A stretch of DNA of 64,000 nt from Prolixibacteraceae bacterium. GTDB lineage: Bacteria; Bacteroidota; Bacteroidia; Bacteroidales; Prolixibacteraceae. Within the stretch, counting starts at the first letter, position 1, and every line of letters starts with the position of its first letter. Shown here piece by piece: positions 52,395-61,463 of this stretch. The DNA lies in contig JALNYZ010000002.1 of the NCBI GenBank assembly GCA_023229575.1, forward strand, positions 186,001-250,000, in the 5' to 3' direction. The translations under genes were made by a program, and so were the position numbers. Under the pieces are notes generated by a model. It made no database searches. It had not been told where the DNA came from and was given only the letters and a program-made list of their open reading frames with translations.

Positions 52395-54320
52395 ATGGAT
52401 AAGAACACCATTGCAGGACTGGTCCTAATATTTATCATACTTTTTACTGCCAGTTATTTCAACAAACCTTCAGATAAAGAAATGGACCGTTTACGGTTGA
52501 AAAACGACTCCATTGCCCAAGTCGAAAATGAAAAAGCCAGGGAGAGTGCAAAACAGGTCGGGCTCTCGTCTGTTCAACCATCCGCAATAAAACCAGACTC
52601 TTCCGGCGTTCAAAATGAACTGACCAATTTATACGGCGTATTTTCAGTTGCTGCCAAAGGCGAGGAGAAATTTGTAACCCTTGAGAACAACCTGATGAAA
52701 GTAATACTTTCCAACAAGGGAGGTAAAATATTTTCTGTTGAACTAAAAAATTACAAAAGATTTGACGGAAATCCCCTGGTACTTTTCGAAGGAGAAGCAA
52801 ACCGGTTCGGATTGAATTTCTTCTCCCAAAACAAAAGCATTCAGACAGACAATTTTTTCTTTCAACCATCTCTTAAAGAAAGCCTTGTAGCAGTTATTGC
52901 ATCCAAAGTACCTACAGGGAAAGAGGGACGGGAAAAGTTCAACAAGGATAATCCGGGGGATTCAAAATCGGTCTCCATGCTTCTGGATGCAGGTAACAAC
53001 GTATCCATTGAATATGTTTATACCTTGAAGCACAACTCCTATCTGGTTGGATTTGAAATCAAAACATCAGGGTTGAAGAAAGTGACAGGGGCCAACTCCG
53101 AATTTGTTAATTTTCTCTGGAGTGTTAACATGCCAAGGCAGGAGAAAATGTCAAAATTTGGTGAAAATAGCCAGTCTACCATTTTCTATAAGTTTGATAA
53201 AGACGTTGTTGATAAGCTTAATCCTGCTAATTCCGAATCTAAATCACTTTCCACAAAGGTTAAGTGGATTGGTTTCAAACAACAGTTTTTCTCTTCCGTG
53301 TTGATAGCTGATCAGGCTTTCCAAAATGCGCAGATATCCACAAAAAAAACAGATTTGGATTCATCCTACGTGGCAGAGATGACAGCGGATATGACCATTC
53401 CCCTGGATATAAAAGGAAGTGAAAGTTTTCCGGCCAAATTCTTTTTTGGACCCAATCAGTACAATACGCTGAATCAATTTGATTTAGGAATGGAAGAGCA
53501 ACTTGCTCTCGGTTGGACGATAATAGGATGGGTGAATATATACATCGTCATACCGGCTTTTGATTTTCTGCACAGGTACATCAGCAATTATGGTTTGATT
53601 ATCCTTTTACTGACCATTTATATCAAACTGCTCACGCTGATCTTTACTTACAAATCATATATTTCTACTGCCAAGATGAGGCTGTTGAAACCTGAAATTG
53701 AGGAGATTCAAAAGAAATTCGGTGATGACAAAAAATTGGAATCGCAACAGGCGGTAATGGCCTTTTACAAGAAGGCAGGGGTTAACCCAATGGGAGGTTG
53801 TTTGCCGATGTTGCTTCAGATGCCTATATTGATTGCCATGTTCTATTTTTTTCCAATTTCAATTGAACTCCGTCAGCAAAGCTTCCTGTGGGCATCCGAC
53901 TTATCTACGTATGATTCAATCATGACATTGCCGTTTACCGTTCCATTCGGCTTTGGGAACCATGTCAGTTTGTTCTGTCTGCTGATGACCATTACCAACA
54001 TCCTTTACGTGAAGTACAACAACGAAATGACCGGCGCCGGAACGCAGCAGATGCCCGGGATGAAGACCATAATGTACCTGATGCCGGTGATGTTCCTCTT
54101 TATCTTCAACAGCTACGCAGCCGGATTGAGTTTGTATTACTTCCTCTCGCTGGTTTTAACCTTTGTTCAGATGTATATTTTCAAACAACTGATCGATGAA
54201 GACAAGATCCATGCCCAGCTGAAAGCCAAGCAAAAGATTCCTGTAACCAAATCCAAATTCCAGACAAAACTGGAGGAGATGGCCAAACAAAAAGCTTTAC
54301 AAGACAAAAAGAAAAGATAA
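52395..54320 (+). CDS. yidC: Membrane protein insertase YidC
   Basis: The 641-residue protein has the N-terminal anchor helix NTIAGLVLIFIILFTASYF, a large periplasmic beta-supersandwich domain (about 60-350) and the conserved YidC/Oxa1 core: YIKLLTLIFTYKSYISTAKM, AVMAFYKKAGVNPMGGCLPMLLQMPILIAMFYFFP, and later helices (TIMYLMPVMFLFIFNSYAAGLSLYYFLS). The basic tail (MAKQKALQDKKKR) is typical. It inserts and folds inner-membrane proteins with or without SecYEG. The stop is followed four bases later by repeat element copy B. Confidence 0.96.
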   Translation: MDKNTIAGLVLIFIILFTASYFNKPSDKEMDRLRLKNDSIAQVENEKARESAKQVGLSSVQPSAIKPDSSGVQNELTNLYGVFSVAAKGEEKFVTLENNLMKVILSNKGGKIFSVELKNYKRFDGNPLVLFEGEANRFGLNFFSQNKSIQTDNFFFQPSLKESLVAVIASKVPTGKEGREKFNKDNPGDSKSVSMLLDAGNNVSIEYVYTLKHNSYLVGFEIKTSGLKKVTGANSEFVNFLWSVNMPRQEKMSKFGENSQSTIFYKFDKDVVDKLNPANSESKSLSTKVKWIGFKQQFFSSVLIADQAFQNAQISTKKTDLDSSYVAEMTADMTIPLDIKGSESFPAKFFFGPNQYNTLNQFDLGMEEQLALGWTIIGWVNIYIVIPAFDFLHRYISNYGLIILLLTIYIKLLTLIFTYKSYISTAKMRLLKPEIEEIQKKFGDDKKLESQQAVMAFYKKAGVNPMGGCLPMLLQMPILIAMFYFFPISIELRQQSFLWASDLSTYDSIMTLPFTVPFGFGNHVSLFCLLMTITNILYVKYNNEMTGAGTQQMPGMKTIMYLMPVMFLFIFNSYAAGLSLYYFLSLVLTFVQMYIFKQLIDEDKIHAQLKAKQKIPVTKSKFQTKLEEMAKQKALQDKKKR

Positions 54321-54324
54321 TTAG

Positions 54325-54458
54325 AAGGATAAAGGATAAAGTAAAAAGGATAAAGTGTAATTCGTACTGAATTTTGAATTAGCTCAACTATATTTTAAAG
54401 TAAGAACGCCACGATTTTGATCGCGGCGTTTTTACTTTATCCTTTTTACTTTATCCTT
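54325..54458. repeat. MITE-like hairpin element, copy B (inverted relative to copy A)
   Basis: The left end AAGGATAAAGGATAAAG (from 54325) and right end CTTTATCCTT (to 54458) are terminal inverted repeats. The stem AAAGTAAGAACGCC (54397-54410) pairs with GGCGTTTTTACTTT (54425-54438), with one G-U-type mismatch. Its reverse complement aligns with 40584-40731 over the whole length, including the interior TTCAGTACGAATT word. It lies between yidC and ribH, whose 3' ends converge; the ribH stop codon is supplied by the terminal repeat. Confidence 0.85.
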
Positions 54459-54945
54459 CTGAAGTTATTCTTTTGCTTAACGCCACCATCTTTATTGCAG
54501 TATAGGCTGCTTCATCGCCTTTGTTCCCAAGCTTGCCTCCGGCACGGTCAAGCGCTTGTTGCTGGTTGTCGGTGGTCAAGACACCAAAAATAAAGGGAAT
54601 ACCATATTCCAGATTCAATTTAGTAGTGCCGTAGGTAATGCCCTGACAGATAAAATCAAAATGGCGGGTTTCGCCCTGAATAACACAACCAAGCAGGATA
54701 ACAGCATCAACATCAGTATTTTCTGCCATCAATTGCCCTCCCAGGGTTAGTTCGAAGGTCCCGGGAACCTCTTCAACATGAATGTCTTCGCTGTTTGCAC
54801 CATATTTTATCAGTGTATCAACAGCGCCATTTTTCAACGATATGGTAACCTCCGGATTCCATTCCGCGTAAACGATTCCGAATTTCATTCCTTTGGCATC
54901 CGGAACTTCATGGTTGACATGATCTGAGAGATTGACTGTGGCCAT
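54451..54945 (-). CDS. ribH: 6,7-dimethyl-8-ribityllumazine synthase
   Basis: The 164-residue protein has the lumazine synthase pattern: KFGIVYAEWNPEVT at the N-terminus, VEEVPGTFELTLGGQLMA, DAVILLGCVIQGETRHFDFICQGIT and IPFIFGVLTTDNQQQALDRAGGK. His in TRHFD is the catalytic residue. It makes the riboflavin precursor from the dihydroxybutanone phosphate and pyrimidine branches, as a cytosolic pentamer or icosahedral shell. The last three codons and the stop (SEG-stop) come from repeat element copy B, so the natural C-terminus was slightly altered. Confidence 0.96.
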   Translation of the reverse strand: MATVNLSDHVNHEVPDAKGMKFGIVYAEWNPEVTISLKNGAVDTLIKYGANSEDIHVEEVPGTFELTLGGQLMAENTDVDAVILLGCVIQGETRHFDFICQGITYGTTKLNLEYGIPFIFGVLTTDNQQQALDRAGGKLGNKGDEAAYTAIKMVALSKRITSEG

Positions 54946-54959
54946 AATAGAAGTTTAAA

Positions 54960-55060
54960 ATGTTTATGATGTTTAAAATGTTTATAATGTTCTCGGTCCC
55001 TGAGCGTAGTCGAAGGGAAATGTTTGAAATGTTACCGGTCCCCTGAACTTAGCTGAAGGG
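54960..55060. repeat. Nonamer array and paired 20-bp hairpin words upstream of ribH
   Basis: Four 9-bp units beginning ATGTT lie in tandem at 54960-54995. They are followed by CCCTGAGCGTAGTCGAAGGG (54998-55017) and a diverged second copy with the same CCCTGA...GAAGGG ends (55041-55060). Each 20-mer can form a small CCCT/AGGG hairpin. I remember the first word as common between genes in other bacteria of this group. No coding frame is present. Confidence 0.55.
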
Positions 55061-55066
55061 AGTGTT

Positions 55067-55098
55067 TTGCAAAATTATCTATTAATACGCTACTTTTG
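55067..55098. promoter_or_regulatory. Divergent promoter region for ribH and the PAP2 gene
   Basis: On the plus strand TACTTTTG (55091-55098) fits the -7 consensus, with a TTG at 55067. On the minus strand TAATTTTG (55070-55077) fits for ribH. The two candidate promoters overlap. Confidence 0.4.
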
Positions 55099-55137
55099 GA
55101 ACCAGTTTAAATTTAATTTTATTCATCCCAATTAAAA

Positions 55138-55920
55138 ATGACAAGATCAATTATTCTAATCCTTTTGATTTTAATCGGCGGAACAGTTTCCGCACAATTT
55201 TCTTCGGTATCACCAACAAATTCTTATCATTTTAGTCCATCCGACAGTGCGAAGGTGAGCGGTAGCCCTGTCCGGCATGGCAATTCCCTGCACATATCGG
55301 CAATTGTTCCAATTTCACTTGTTGCAACAGGTGTCATCGTGGAATCCCTTCCTTCAAATACGGTTTTCAGCAAGGAGCGGATACAGCAACATGTTCAGGG
55401 TAAGGTGAATGGCTTCAGAACCACAGTTGATAATTATCTTCAGTTTATACCTGTTGCGGCAATGTTCGGCCTTAAACTTGCAGGTGTGAAGGGCAAAAGT
55501 GATTTTCTTAACCAGGCGATCATCACAGCCAAGTCTGAACTGCTGGTGACGGCCATTGTTTTTTCCATGAAACATTTTATCCATGACATGCGCCCGGATG
55601 GCAGCGCTGACAACTCCATGCCCTCCGGTCATACAGCCCAGGCCTTTGCTTCTGCAACTTTGCTTGATATGGAATACCGTGATACCTCTCCCTGGATCAG
55701 TGTTGGCGGTTACCTGTGCGCTACCGCCACCGGTTTCTTTCGGGTGGCCAACAACCGCCACTGGGCATCAGATGTGCTGGTAGGGGCGGGGATTGGCATT
55801 GCTTCAGTGAAACTGGTCTATCTGACACACCGCTACAAATGGGGAAAAATGCCCACGGCAGTTCTTGTTCCAACAATTTATCAGAATGGTGGGGGAGTGG
55901 CATTTGCGATGAAGTTTTGA
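55138..55920 (+). CDS. PAP2-family membrane-associated phosphatase
   Basis: The 260-residue protein has an N-terminal signal (RSIILILLILIGGTVSAQ) and the three phosphatase motifs: KHFIHDMRP, MPSGHTAQAFASA and RVANNRHWASDVLVG. These give the conserved Lys, Arg, Ser-Gly-His and His-Asp residues of the acid phosphatase/PAP2 superfamily. Only weak hydrophobic helices are visible, so it could be periplasmic or outer-membrane linked. Substrates may be lipid phosphates such as undecaprenyl pyrophosphate or phosphatidylglycerophosphate; this cannot be decided. The gene ends 41 bases before the end of the convergent ATPase gene. Confidence 0.88.
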   Translation: MTRSIILILLILIGGTVSAQFSSVSPTNSYHFSPSDSAKVSGSPVRHGNSLHISAIVPISLVATGVIVESLPSNTVFSKERIQQHVQGKVNGFRTTVDNYLQFIPVAAMFGLKLAGVKGKSDFLNQAIITAKSELLVTAIVFSMKHFIHDMRPDGSADNSMPSGHTAQAFASATLLDMEYRDTSPWISVGGYLCATATGFFRVANNRHWASDVLVGAGIGIASVKLVYLTHRYKWGKMPTAVLVPTIYQNGGGVAFAMKF

Positions 55921-55961
55921 AAATGTCATTACCGGATTTTTACAATTTTACACGAACCATT

Positions 55962-57218
55962 TTAACCTAACAGCCATTCAGTAACCGGGATAACCCGAAT
56001 AACATTTCCATCTTCTACCAACTCTTGCTTTTCATTCAAGGTAATAATTGTCATTCGTAATGGATTAAGCTCCTTAGCTGCAATTTTAAAGGCCCTGATT
56101 TCCCTGTTTAGGGTTCTGGTGTCGGTCAGCGTTAAGCATACCTGAATGAGTTCCAGCACCTGTTGGTTGCTATAAATAACAAAATCGACCTCAATATTTT
56201 TCTTGAAGTAGAAGAGCTCATAATTCAAAGTTAACCTTTTGCGGAAAAGTTCGAGGAAAACAAGATTTTCGAGCTGACGGCCTTGATTGGATGAAGCTCC
56301 AGCTCCGATAATGTTGGCAATAGCAGGATCTATAACATAAATTTTACGGTAACGAAGTGCTTCCTGCTTTTTGAATGAAAACTTCGGAAGGCATATAAAA
56401 AGCCATGCCTCTTCAAGATATGAAACATAATTTTTAGCTGTATTATCACTCCCGAGACCAAAAATATTTTTCAAACGGTTATAACTGATTTCTGTCCCAT
56501 AATTCCCGGCAAGCCAAATAGCCATATCATGAAATGAACGCACATGGCGGATTTTGTACCTGTAAATAATATCATGTGTTACAATTGCCTCAAATAAGGT
56601 GGTTATATAGGAACGTTTGGGCTCGCCGGCAGCTATTTCAGGAAATCCTCCACTTACAAGGTATTCTTCAAGATACCCCGAAAGCAATCCCTTATTTCTG
56701 GCTGTAACCATATCCTTAATATTTACCTTTTTCGAGAATAGAAACTCACGGAAGGAAAAGGGCAATAACTCGACCAAGGCATAACGACCTGTTAGATGAG
56801 TAGCGATTTCGCGGCTAAGCAATTTTGAATTTGAACCTGTTATAACCAATCTTATATTGTTACGCATCAGGCGATTGACAAAAAGATGCCAACCATCAAC
56901 ATTTTGAATTTCATCTAACAAGAGCCGGTTAAATTCTCCGTAAACCGAATACAAGGCTTCGAGAAGTTTGTCTAGGTCAGATGGTGAGAGATCCATTAAC
57001 CTTTCATCATCGAAATTGATATAAGCATATGATTCACCCTTCAATGCCCTGTGCGCCAATGTTGACTTACCTGATCGTCTGACTCCGGTAATGACCTGTG
57101 CCATACGGCTATCAGTGTTTACTAAATTTTCTTGTTCACGCGACACCCATCCAAGGCTTTCAATTATGGCCACTTCTTCGCGCTGTTCAGCTATAATTTG
57201 CCGGTAATTCAAATCCAT
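55962..57218 (-). CDS. AAA_14/DUF4143 ATPase, fourth relative
   Basis: The 418-residue product has Walker A ITGVRRSGKSTLA, Walker B LLLDEIQNVDGW, LVITGSNSKLLSREIATHLTGRY and the LPFSFREFLF motif of DUF4143. A helical middle (NRLKNIFGLGSDNTAKNYVSYLEEAWLF) resembles a winged helix, and the C-terminus has the nuclease-like EVDFVIYSNQQVLELIQVC with the active-site Lys replaced. It is related to the genes at 34656 and 35963 but clearly diverged. Its 5' region carries a -7 box and a 14-bp perfect inverted repeat. Function is unknown. Confidence 0.9.
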   Translation of the reverse strand: MDLNYRQIIAEQREEVAIIESLGWVSREQENLVNTDSRMAQVITGVRRSGKSTLAHRALKGESYAYINFDDERLMDLSPSDLDKLLEALYSVYGEFNRLLLDEIQNVDGWHLFVNRLMRNNIRLVITGSNSKLLSREIATHLTGRYALVELLPFSFREFLFSKKVNIKDMVTARNKGLLSGYLEEYLVSGGFPEIAAGEPKRSYITTLFEAIVTHDIIYRYKIRHVRSFHDMAIWLAGNYGTEISYNRLKNIFGLGSDNTAKNYVSYLEEAWLFICLPKFSFKKQEALRYRKIYVIDPAIANIIGAGASSNQGRQLENLVFLELFRKRLTLNYELFYFKKNIEVDFVIYSNQQVLELIQVCLTLTDTRTLNREIRAFKIAAKELNPLRMTIITLNEKQELVEDGNVIRVIPVTEWLLG

Positions 57219-57238
57219 AATTTACGAATTTTTCTCTT

Positions 57239-57296
57239 CAAATATACAATTATTCTATACGTACTGCGAATATAAAGCAATTTATTCGCAGTACGT
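57239..57296 (-). promoter_or_regulatory. Promoter with a 14-bp perfect inverted repeat, fourth ATPase
   Basis: A minus-strand -7 box TATATTTG is at 57239-57246, 21 bases before the ATG at 57218. Just upstream, ACGTACTGCGAATA (57259-57272) and TATTCGCAGTACGT (57283-57296) form a perfect inverted repeat with a ten-base spacer. It covers the -33 region, as an operator would. It has no U-tract, so a terminator for the B12 operon upstream is less likely. Between 57297 and 57491 I see no other gene. Confidence 0.65.
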
Positions 57297-57491
57297 TGTG
57301 ATTAAATTACATTTTACTTTTCAAGAGCCCATGGAAACAGAAAGAAATCAAGCCTTGATATCCCTCTGAGTATTCTATGGCAGTATATTGGGTAATTGAA
57401 CTCATATTATTGAGATTTCGGCAATTGAGTTTCAATACTCCGAAAAAGGATGAAAGCTCAGCGTGCCTTTGCAGAGGCATACCCGGAAGCT

Positions 57492-58571
57492 TCATTTAAA
57501 GCAAAACCTCCCCGGTATAATCCCTGCTTTAAAAGTATCCTGTAGTTTGCCGGAGTTGGAAAAGCGGGAGATAATGCCCGATTGCTGGTAATCCAGCGCA
57601 TCCCCGACATAGATATTGCCATTGTGTGGATCTATTCCCAAACCGTACAGCAATTTTGATTGGAGCGCCAGGAAAGGCTTGGCAGGCAATTGATCGGCCA
57701 GAACAGACATTTTATAGACATCATTGCCCAACAAAAAATACAGATTTTCGCCAAGTCCGTCTATAACAAGCTTTACCGGTTTCGCGGTAGCAGGAAATCC
57801 AAAACTCTTTTCGATCACTCTTGTAACTGGATCGATTTTTTGCAGCATGGCTATGTTGTTGGAACTATTTCCTGGTAGCGACTGACAGAGAACCCAGATC
57901 TTGTCGTAACGGTCCAAAACCAGTCCGCATGGCTGTAATCCTGTGGTAATTTCAGTAACGATCCTGTCCTTTTCCGTGTCAATAACCAGAACAGTCTTGT
58001 CTCCCGACCAGCAGGTGACAAACAGCAGGTTCCCAAATTGCACCATCTCCTCGGTGGAAGTGTGCGAAGGGCAGGGGATTGATCCGGTTACAAGGTTGGT
58101 CGTTGGATCAACAATGGAAATTTTTCCTGCATACAAGTCTGTCACATAGGCCTTTTGGTCGTTGATGAAATGGATGAACCTGGGTGAGGTCAATCCGGTT
58201 ATTTTTCCGGTGTATTTTCCGTTTGCAACATCCATCACATAGATTTTTCCGGAATTATTGATCACAATATACCCTTTCGAATTCCAAATGGTCATTGATT
58301 CGGCCACATCTCCCAATGGCAATCCGTTAACTTTGTAGAAAAGATCGTTCTGAACTACTCTTTTCAATGTATCGTACGAAGAGAGGGTTGCATTTCCATA
58401 CATAAAGTTTCCTTCATTGACAACAAACAAAGCTCCTGAAGCAATCTGAATGTTTTCCTGCTGCCGGTGTTCCCTGATCCATGCATCATCTTTCATGCAA
58501 CCGCTGAAGAGTCCGGGCAGTAGAAAAAGAGGTAAATACCTGATGGCAATATTTCTTCGATTAAAAATCAT
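57492..58571 (-). CDS. BtuG-like beta-propeller surface lipoprotein
   Basis: With the ATG at 58571 the protein has 359 residues and a clean lipoprotein signal ending LFSGC (Cys25), followed by MKDD, a surface-export-type signal for this phylum. The body consists of YVTN-like blades: GKIYVMDVANGKYTGKITGL, YAGKISIVDPTTNLVTGSI, DKTVLVIDTEKDRIVTEITTG and NIYVGDALDYQQSGII. Position after a BtuB-like receptor under a cobalamin riboswitch matches BtuG, which binds B12 very tightly at the surface. The start codon overlaps the receptor stop (ATGATTTTTAA), indicating translational coupling. Identity as BtuG is inferred from context plus fold. Confidence 0.8.
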   Translation of the reverse strand: MIFNRRNIAIRYLPLFLLPGLFSGCMKDDAWIREHRQQENIQIASGALFVVNEGNFMYGNATLSSYDTLKRVVQNDLFYKVNGLPLGDVAESMTIWNSKGYIVINNSGKIYVMDVANGKYTGKITGLTSPRFIHFINDQKAYVTDLYAGKISIVDPTTNLVTGSIPCPSHTSTEEMVQFGNLLFVTCWSGDKTVLVIDTEKDRIVTEITTGLQPCGLVLDRYDKIWVLCQSLPGNSSNNIAMLQKIDPVTRVIEKSFGFPATAKPVKLVIDGLGENLYFLLGNDVYKMSVLADQLPAKPFLALQSKLLYGLGIDPHNGNIYVGDALDYQQSGIISRFSNSGKLQDTFKAGIIPGRFCFK

Positions 58572-60561
58572 AGCGCAGGACAAGTTGATAATTTCTTTCG
58601 GGCATTGGTCGCTGGAGTACAGTGCGGTATTCTTCATTGAAGATATTCAGTACTTTGCACTCGGCTGTCAATCTGTTTTTTGTAGAAGGAATTGTAATTC
58701 CGACCAGAAGGTTGTTCATAAAATATGGGTATAGGTAATCAGAGATGGTATCTTCGCTGTTGGCAGTGGTGGTGTACCTTTTGCTGTAATAATTCCACAT
58801 CCAGTCAATGTGGAAACAAGACCAGGTGAGATTGACGTTTACATTGGCTGAATTTTCAGGAATGTAGGGAAGTTGCTTGCCATATGCCGGACTATTTTTA
58901 GAGAGACTGACCGATTTGGTGTATGCGTAATTTCCTTTTACTGCATACTGGAATGATTTGTATTGCCCGTTCCATACCACATTTGCCTCAATACCCCGGC
59001 TAACAACCTTCTCGATGTTAAACGGCTCCCAATAACCCTGAAAAGTAGGTAGCCAGATGATCCAGTCACTAACACTTGAACGATAAACCGATATTCCGGT
59101 GTGAAGCCTGTTATTTCCAAAAATAAACTCATCGACTGCCCCAAAATCGAGCAGGTTTTCTTTTTCAGACCTTAACAGTGGATTTCCTCCTGGAAGGTAA
59201 TAAAGATCGTTGAGCGTAGGGGAATGGATGTTTTGCGCTGCAGAACCTGAAAAGACAAGTGATTTCGCAGGATCAGGCCGATAATTAATCCTTAGTAGTG
59301 GCAGGAATCCTTTGTGGGCGAAATCAATTATCTCCTCCCTTATCATCACAACAGCATTCCAGTTGGGACTAAACTGATTTTCAACCCTTGCATAGAGGGA
59401 ATTTTCAAATCTGCTTTTGTTATATCCGGATAGATTGGAGGTTGTCTGCAAATTTTCATTGAGCACATGATGCAAACTGGCATTTAGTCCAGCTTCAATG
59501 GCAAGCTTTTCGTCTAATTGATACCGGTAACTAAATTTGTTGACAAAGGAGGTTATTTTAGAATCTGCATCAATAACAACCTGATCAGGGGCCCCGCTAA
59601 CCTTGTTTTCAAGTCTATAGGAGGAGTTTTGTATATTCAGGGCAGAAAGCACTGATAACCGGCTCTTTGGGCCATAATGCTTCCATTCTGCTACCGAACG
59701 AAGGGCATTTTCCGTTTGCCTGTTGATATTCGCTTGCTCATTGCTTTCATTGGTAAGCAATTGCGGTATACTCCGCTCATTGTGCTGCAGCCAACTCTTG
59801 ACAGACATGGTATTGTTTGACCCAGCCTGAAAGTATAACTCTTCCAGAATGCCATAGTTTAGGTAATCTGCATTTTTATTGGTTGCAGATGGATAAAGGT
59901 ATTGGCCTGTTTGCGGATCAATGGACGCATTCAACTTATTCACAAAAGGAAAGTCATTCTGTGAAGAGTTATAATAAAAGGCACTTTTTGACTGGATTTT
60001 CCGGTTTCCAATGCCAAGCTGTGCATATTCATCCAAAGTTTTATAGCTTCCAAAGCTGCTCAAAAGCTTACCTGATAGCGTGTTGTTCCAGTTGGCGCTG
60101 TTGTCGAGCCGAATGGTCCCGCCCAAAGCCCCTGCTGACTCAGTCATGGATGAGGATCCGTGAAGGATCTTCACTTCATCCGCAAAATAGACAGGGATTA
60201 AAGAAAAATCGACCATTCCCAGCATGGGTGAGTTGAGTTCAAGGCCATTCCAGCTCACTTTGGTGTGCGAAGGGGCGGTACCACGAAAAGATGCGGTTGC
60301 CATCGCGCCTCTTCCGTACTCTTTGATAAAAATGGGTGTGTTTTGGGAGAGAAGTTCTGAAAGTCTTACTGAGCTTGATCTGACGAGCGTTATGGAGTCA
60401 ATTTCCGTTCTGGTTTCATTGATTTTGCCGGATACTTTTCTACCTAAAATTTGAATTGTTTGCAATTGAAGGGTATCCTGCAACGATTGGGCGCACACCG
60501 TTTCACCTGAATGAAGGATGATCATAACCAAAACCAACTTAATGGGCAAAAGTCTCATCAA
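58561..60561 (-). CDS. btuB: BtuB-like TonB-dependent cobalamin receptor
   Basis: The 666-residue protein has a signal peptide (IKLVLVMIILHSGETVCA), a TonB-box-like stretch LQTIQILGRKV, a plug domain (SVRLSELLSQNTPIFIKEYGRGAMATASFRGTAPSHTKVSWNGL) and a barrel ending YQLVLRYDF. It has no SusC-type regulatory domain, fitting the small BtuB class. The cobalamin riboswitch at 61652-61831 and the adjacent BtuG-like gene support vitamin B12 as the ligand. It overlaps the upstream lipoprotein gene by four bases (ATGA) and the downstream gene by eleven. Confidence 0.87.
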   Translation of the reverse strand: MMRLLPIKLVLVMIILHSGETVCAQSLQDTLQLQTIQILGRKVSGKINETRTEIDSITLVRSSSVRLSELLSQNTPIFIKEYGRGAMATASFRGTAPSHTKVSWNGLELNSPMLGMVDFSLIPVYFADEVKILHGSSSMTESAGALGGTIRLDNSANWNNTLSGKLLSSFGSYKTLDEYAQLGIGNRKIQSKSAFYYNSSQNDFPFVNKLNASIDPQTGQYLYPSATNKNADYLNYGILEELYFQAGSNNTMSVKSWLQHNERSIPQLLTNESNEQANINRQTENALRSVAEWKHYGPKSRLSVLSALNIQNSSYRLENKVSGAPDQVVIDADSKITSFVNKFSYRYQLDEKLAIEAGLNASLHHVLNENLQTTSNLSGYNKSRFENSLYARVENQFSPNWNAVVMIREEIIDFAHKGFLPLLRINYRPDPAKSLVFSGSAAQNIHSPTLNDLYYLPGGNPLLRSEKENLLDFGAVDEFIFGNNRLHTGISVYRSSVSDWIIWLPTFQGYWEPFNIEKVVSRGIEANVVWNGQYKSFQYAVKGNYAYTKSVSLSKNSPAYGKQLPYIPENSANVNVNLTWSCFHIDWMWNYYSKRYTTTANSEDTISDYLYPYFMNNLLVGITIPSTKNRLTAECKVLNIFNEEYRTVLQRPMPERNYQLVLRYDF

Positions 60562-61463
60562 TAACTTTTTTTATCCAGGAGGTGAATATCTGCCGCTCCA
60601 CTTATTTCGGTAGAGATTTCATTCAACCAGCCTGCAATTTGGAATACCCCGCTTTGAACCTTAATAAAACTAATTTTTGAAAGGTTGAGTGGTGCGCCGG
60701 AAGCATCAACAGCCGTAGAAAGATCAAACAAATTTGCCTTTAGTTTGACATTATAATCCTCATTGTCATAACATTCAGCATACCCAAATCTGAATAACCC
60801 GCTAACGGGCATCCAAAGTTGGACAGCGGGATCCTTTGAAGTGTTTGAATATGCATCGGGTAATTTCTCACCGGAGAAGGTAACAGAGCTCTTATCACCG
60901 TACCCACTCCACCACCAACTTCCGGTTCCAAATTGTGGAACGAGACTTCCCTCTTTTCCATGAACATCTTTCCAGGTTACGTACCCGGAAGCGCCTGGCT
61001 TGTAATAGGTAACCTGATAATTATGAATTGTTTGCGGATTGTTATATTCACTTCCCTTGAGTTCCAGCCATGGACCGTCGTTGGGAATGCCATCATTGTT
61101 GTTGTCAGCCATCACATACACTACACCAGGCTCAGAGCCTACAGATGGCTGTGTATAAACTGCGATATCAGGGCCAGTCGTATTGTTCACTGCATGGTCA
61201 AACCCGGCAATGATATAGCCACCCCAACCTCCAAGGGAGGTAAATGACTTTCCATTGATCCATGGCTCACCAATAAATGCGACACCTTTCTCATTTGAGG
61301 GAATGAGCTGTGCGTGCTGGCCTGGCCCATACTGGTAATCAAATACTTTGGTGATATAGGGTGACTTATCGGTTGTTTGTATCGATCCATCTACAGCAAC
61401 AAGCTCTTTTGAACAGGCTGAAACAGAAAGTATTACAATAAAGCTAATCGTTTTGAGCAGCAC
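60558..61463 (-). CDS. B12-locus lipoprotein of unknown function
   Basis: The best start is a GTG at 61463, giving 301 residues that begin VLLKTISFIVILSVSACSKE, a clear lipoprotein signal. Longer in-frame starts up to 61559 would place about 32 odd residues before that signal. GGAG lies 12 bases upstream of the GTG. The rest is a beta-rich extracellular domain with DYQYGPGQHAQL, SLGGWGGYIIAGFDH, VMADNNNDGIPNDGPWLELKGSEY (calcium-binding-like DxNxDG) and GTGSWWWSGYGD. It is the first gene after the cobalamin riboswitch and translationally coupled to btuB. It probably helps B12 capture on the surface; I do not recognise a characterised homologue with certainty. Confidence 0.75.
   Translation of the reverse strand: MLLKTISFIVILSVSACSKELVAVDGSIQTTDKSPYITKVFDYQYGPGQHAQLIPSNEKGVAFIGEPWINGKSFTSLGGWGGYIIAGFDHAVNNTTGPDIAVYTQPSVGSEPGVVYVMADNNNDGIPNDGPWLELKGSEYNNPQTIHNYQVTYYKPGASGYVTWKDVHGKEGSLVPQFGTGSWWWSGYGDKSSVTFSGEKLPDAYSNTSKDPAVQLWMPVSGLFRFGYAECYDNEDYNVKLKANLFDLSTAVDASGAPLNLSKISFIKVQSGVFQIAGWLNEISTEISGAADIHLLDKKSY

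Noticed and set aside
57259..57296. Rho-independent terminator of the B12 operon
   Set aside because: No U-tract follows the stem, it is about 200 bases beyond the last gene, and it sits next to a -7 box of the ATPase gene.
57307..57495. Minus-strand 62-residue frame after the BtuG-like gene
   Set aside because: Starts at the BtuG-like stop, has no recognisable features and low coding character.
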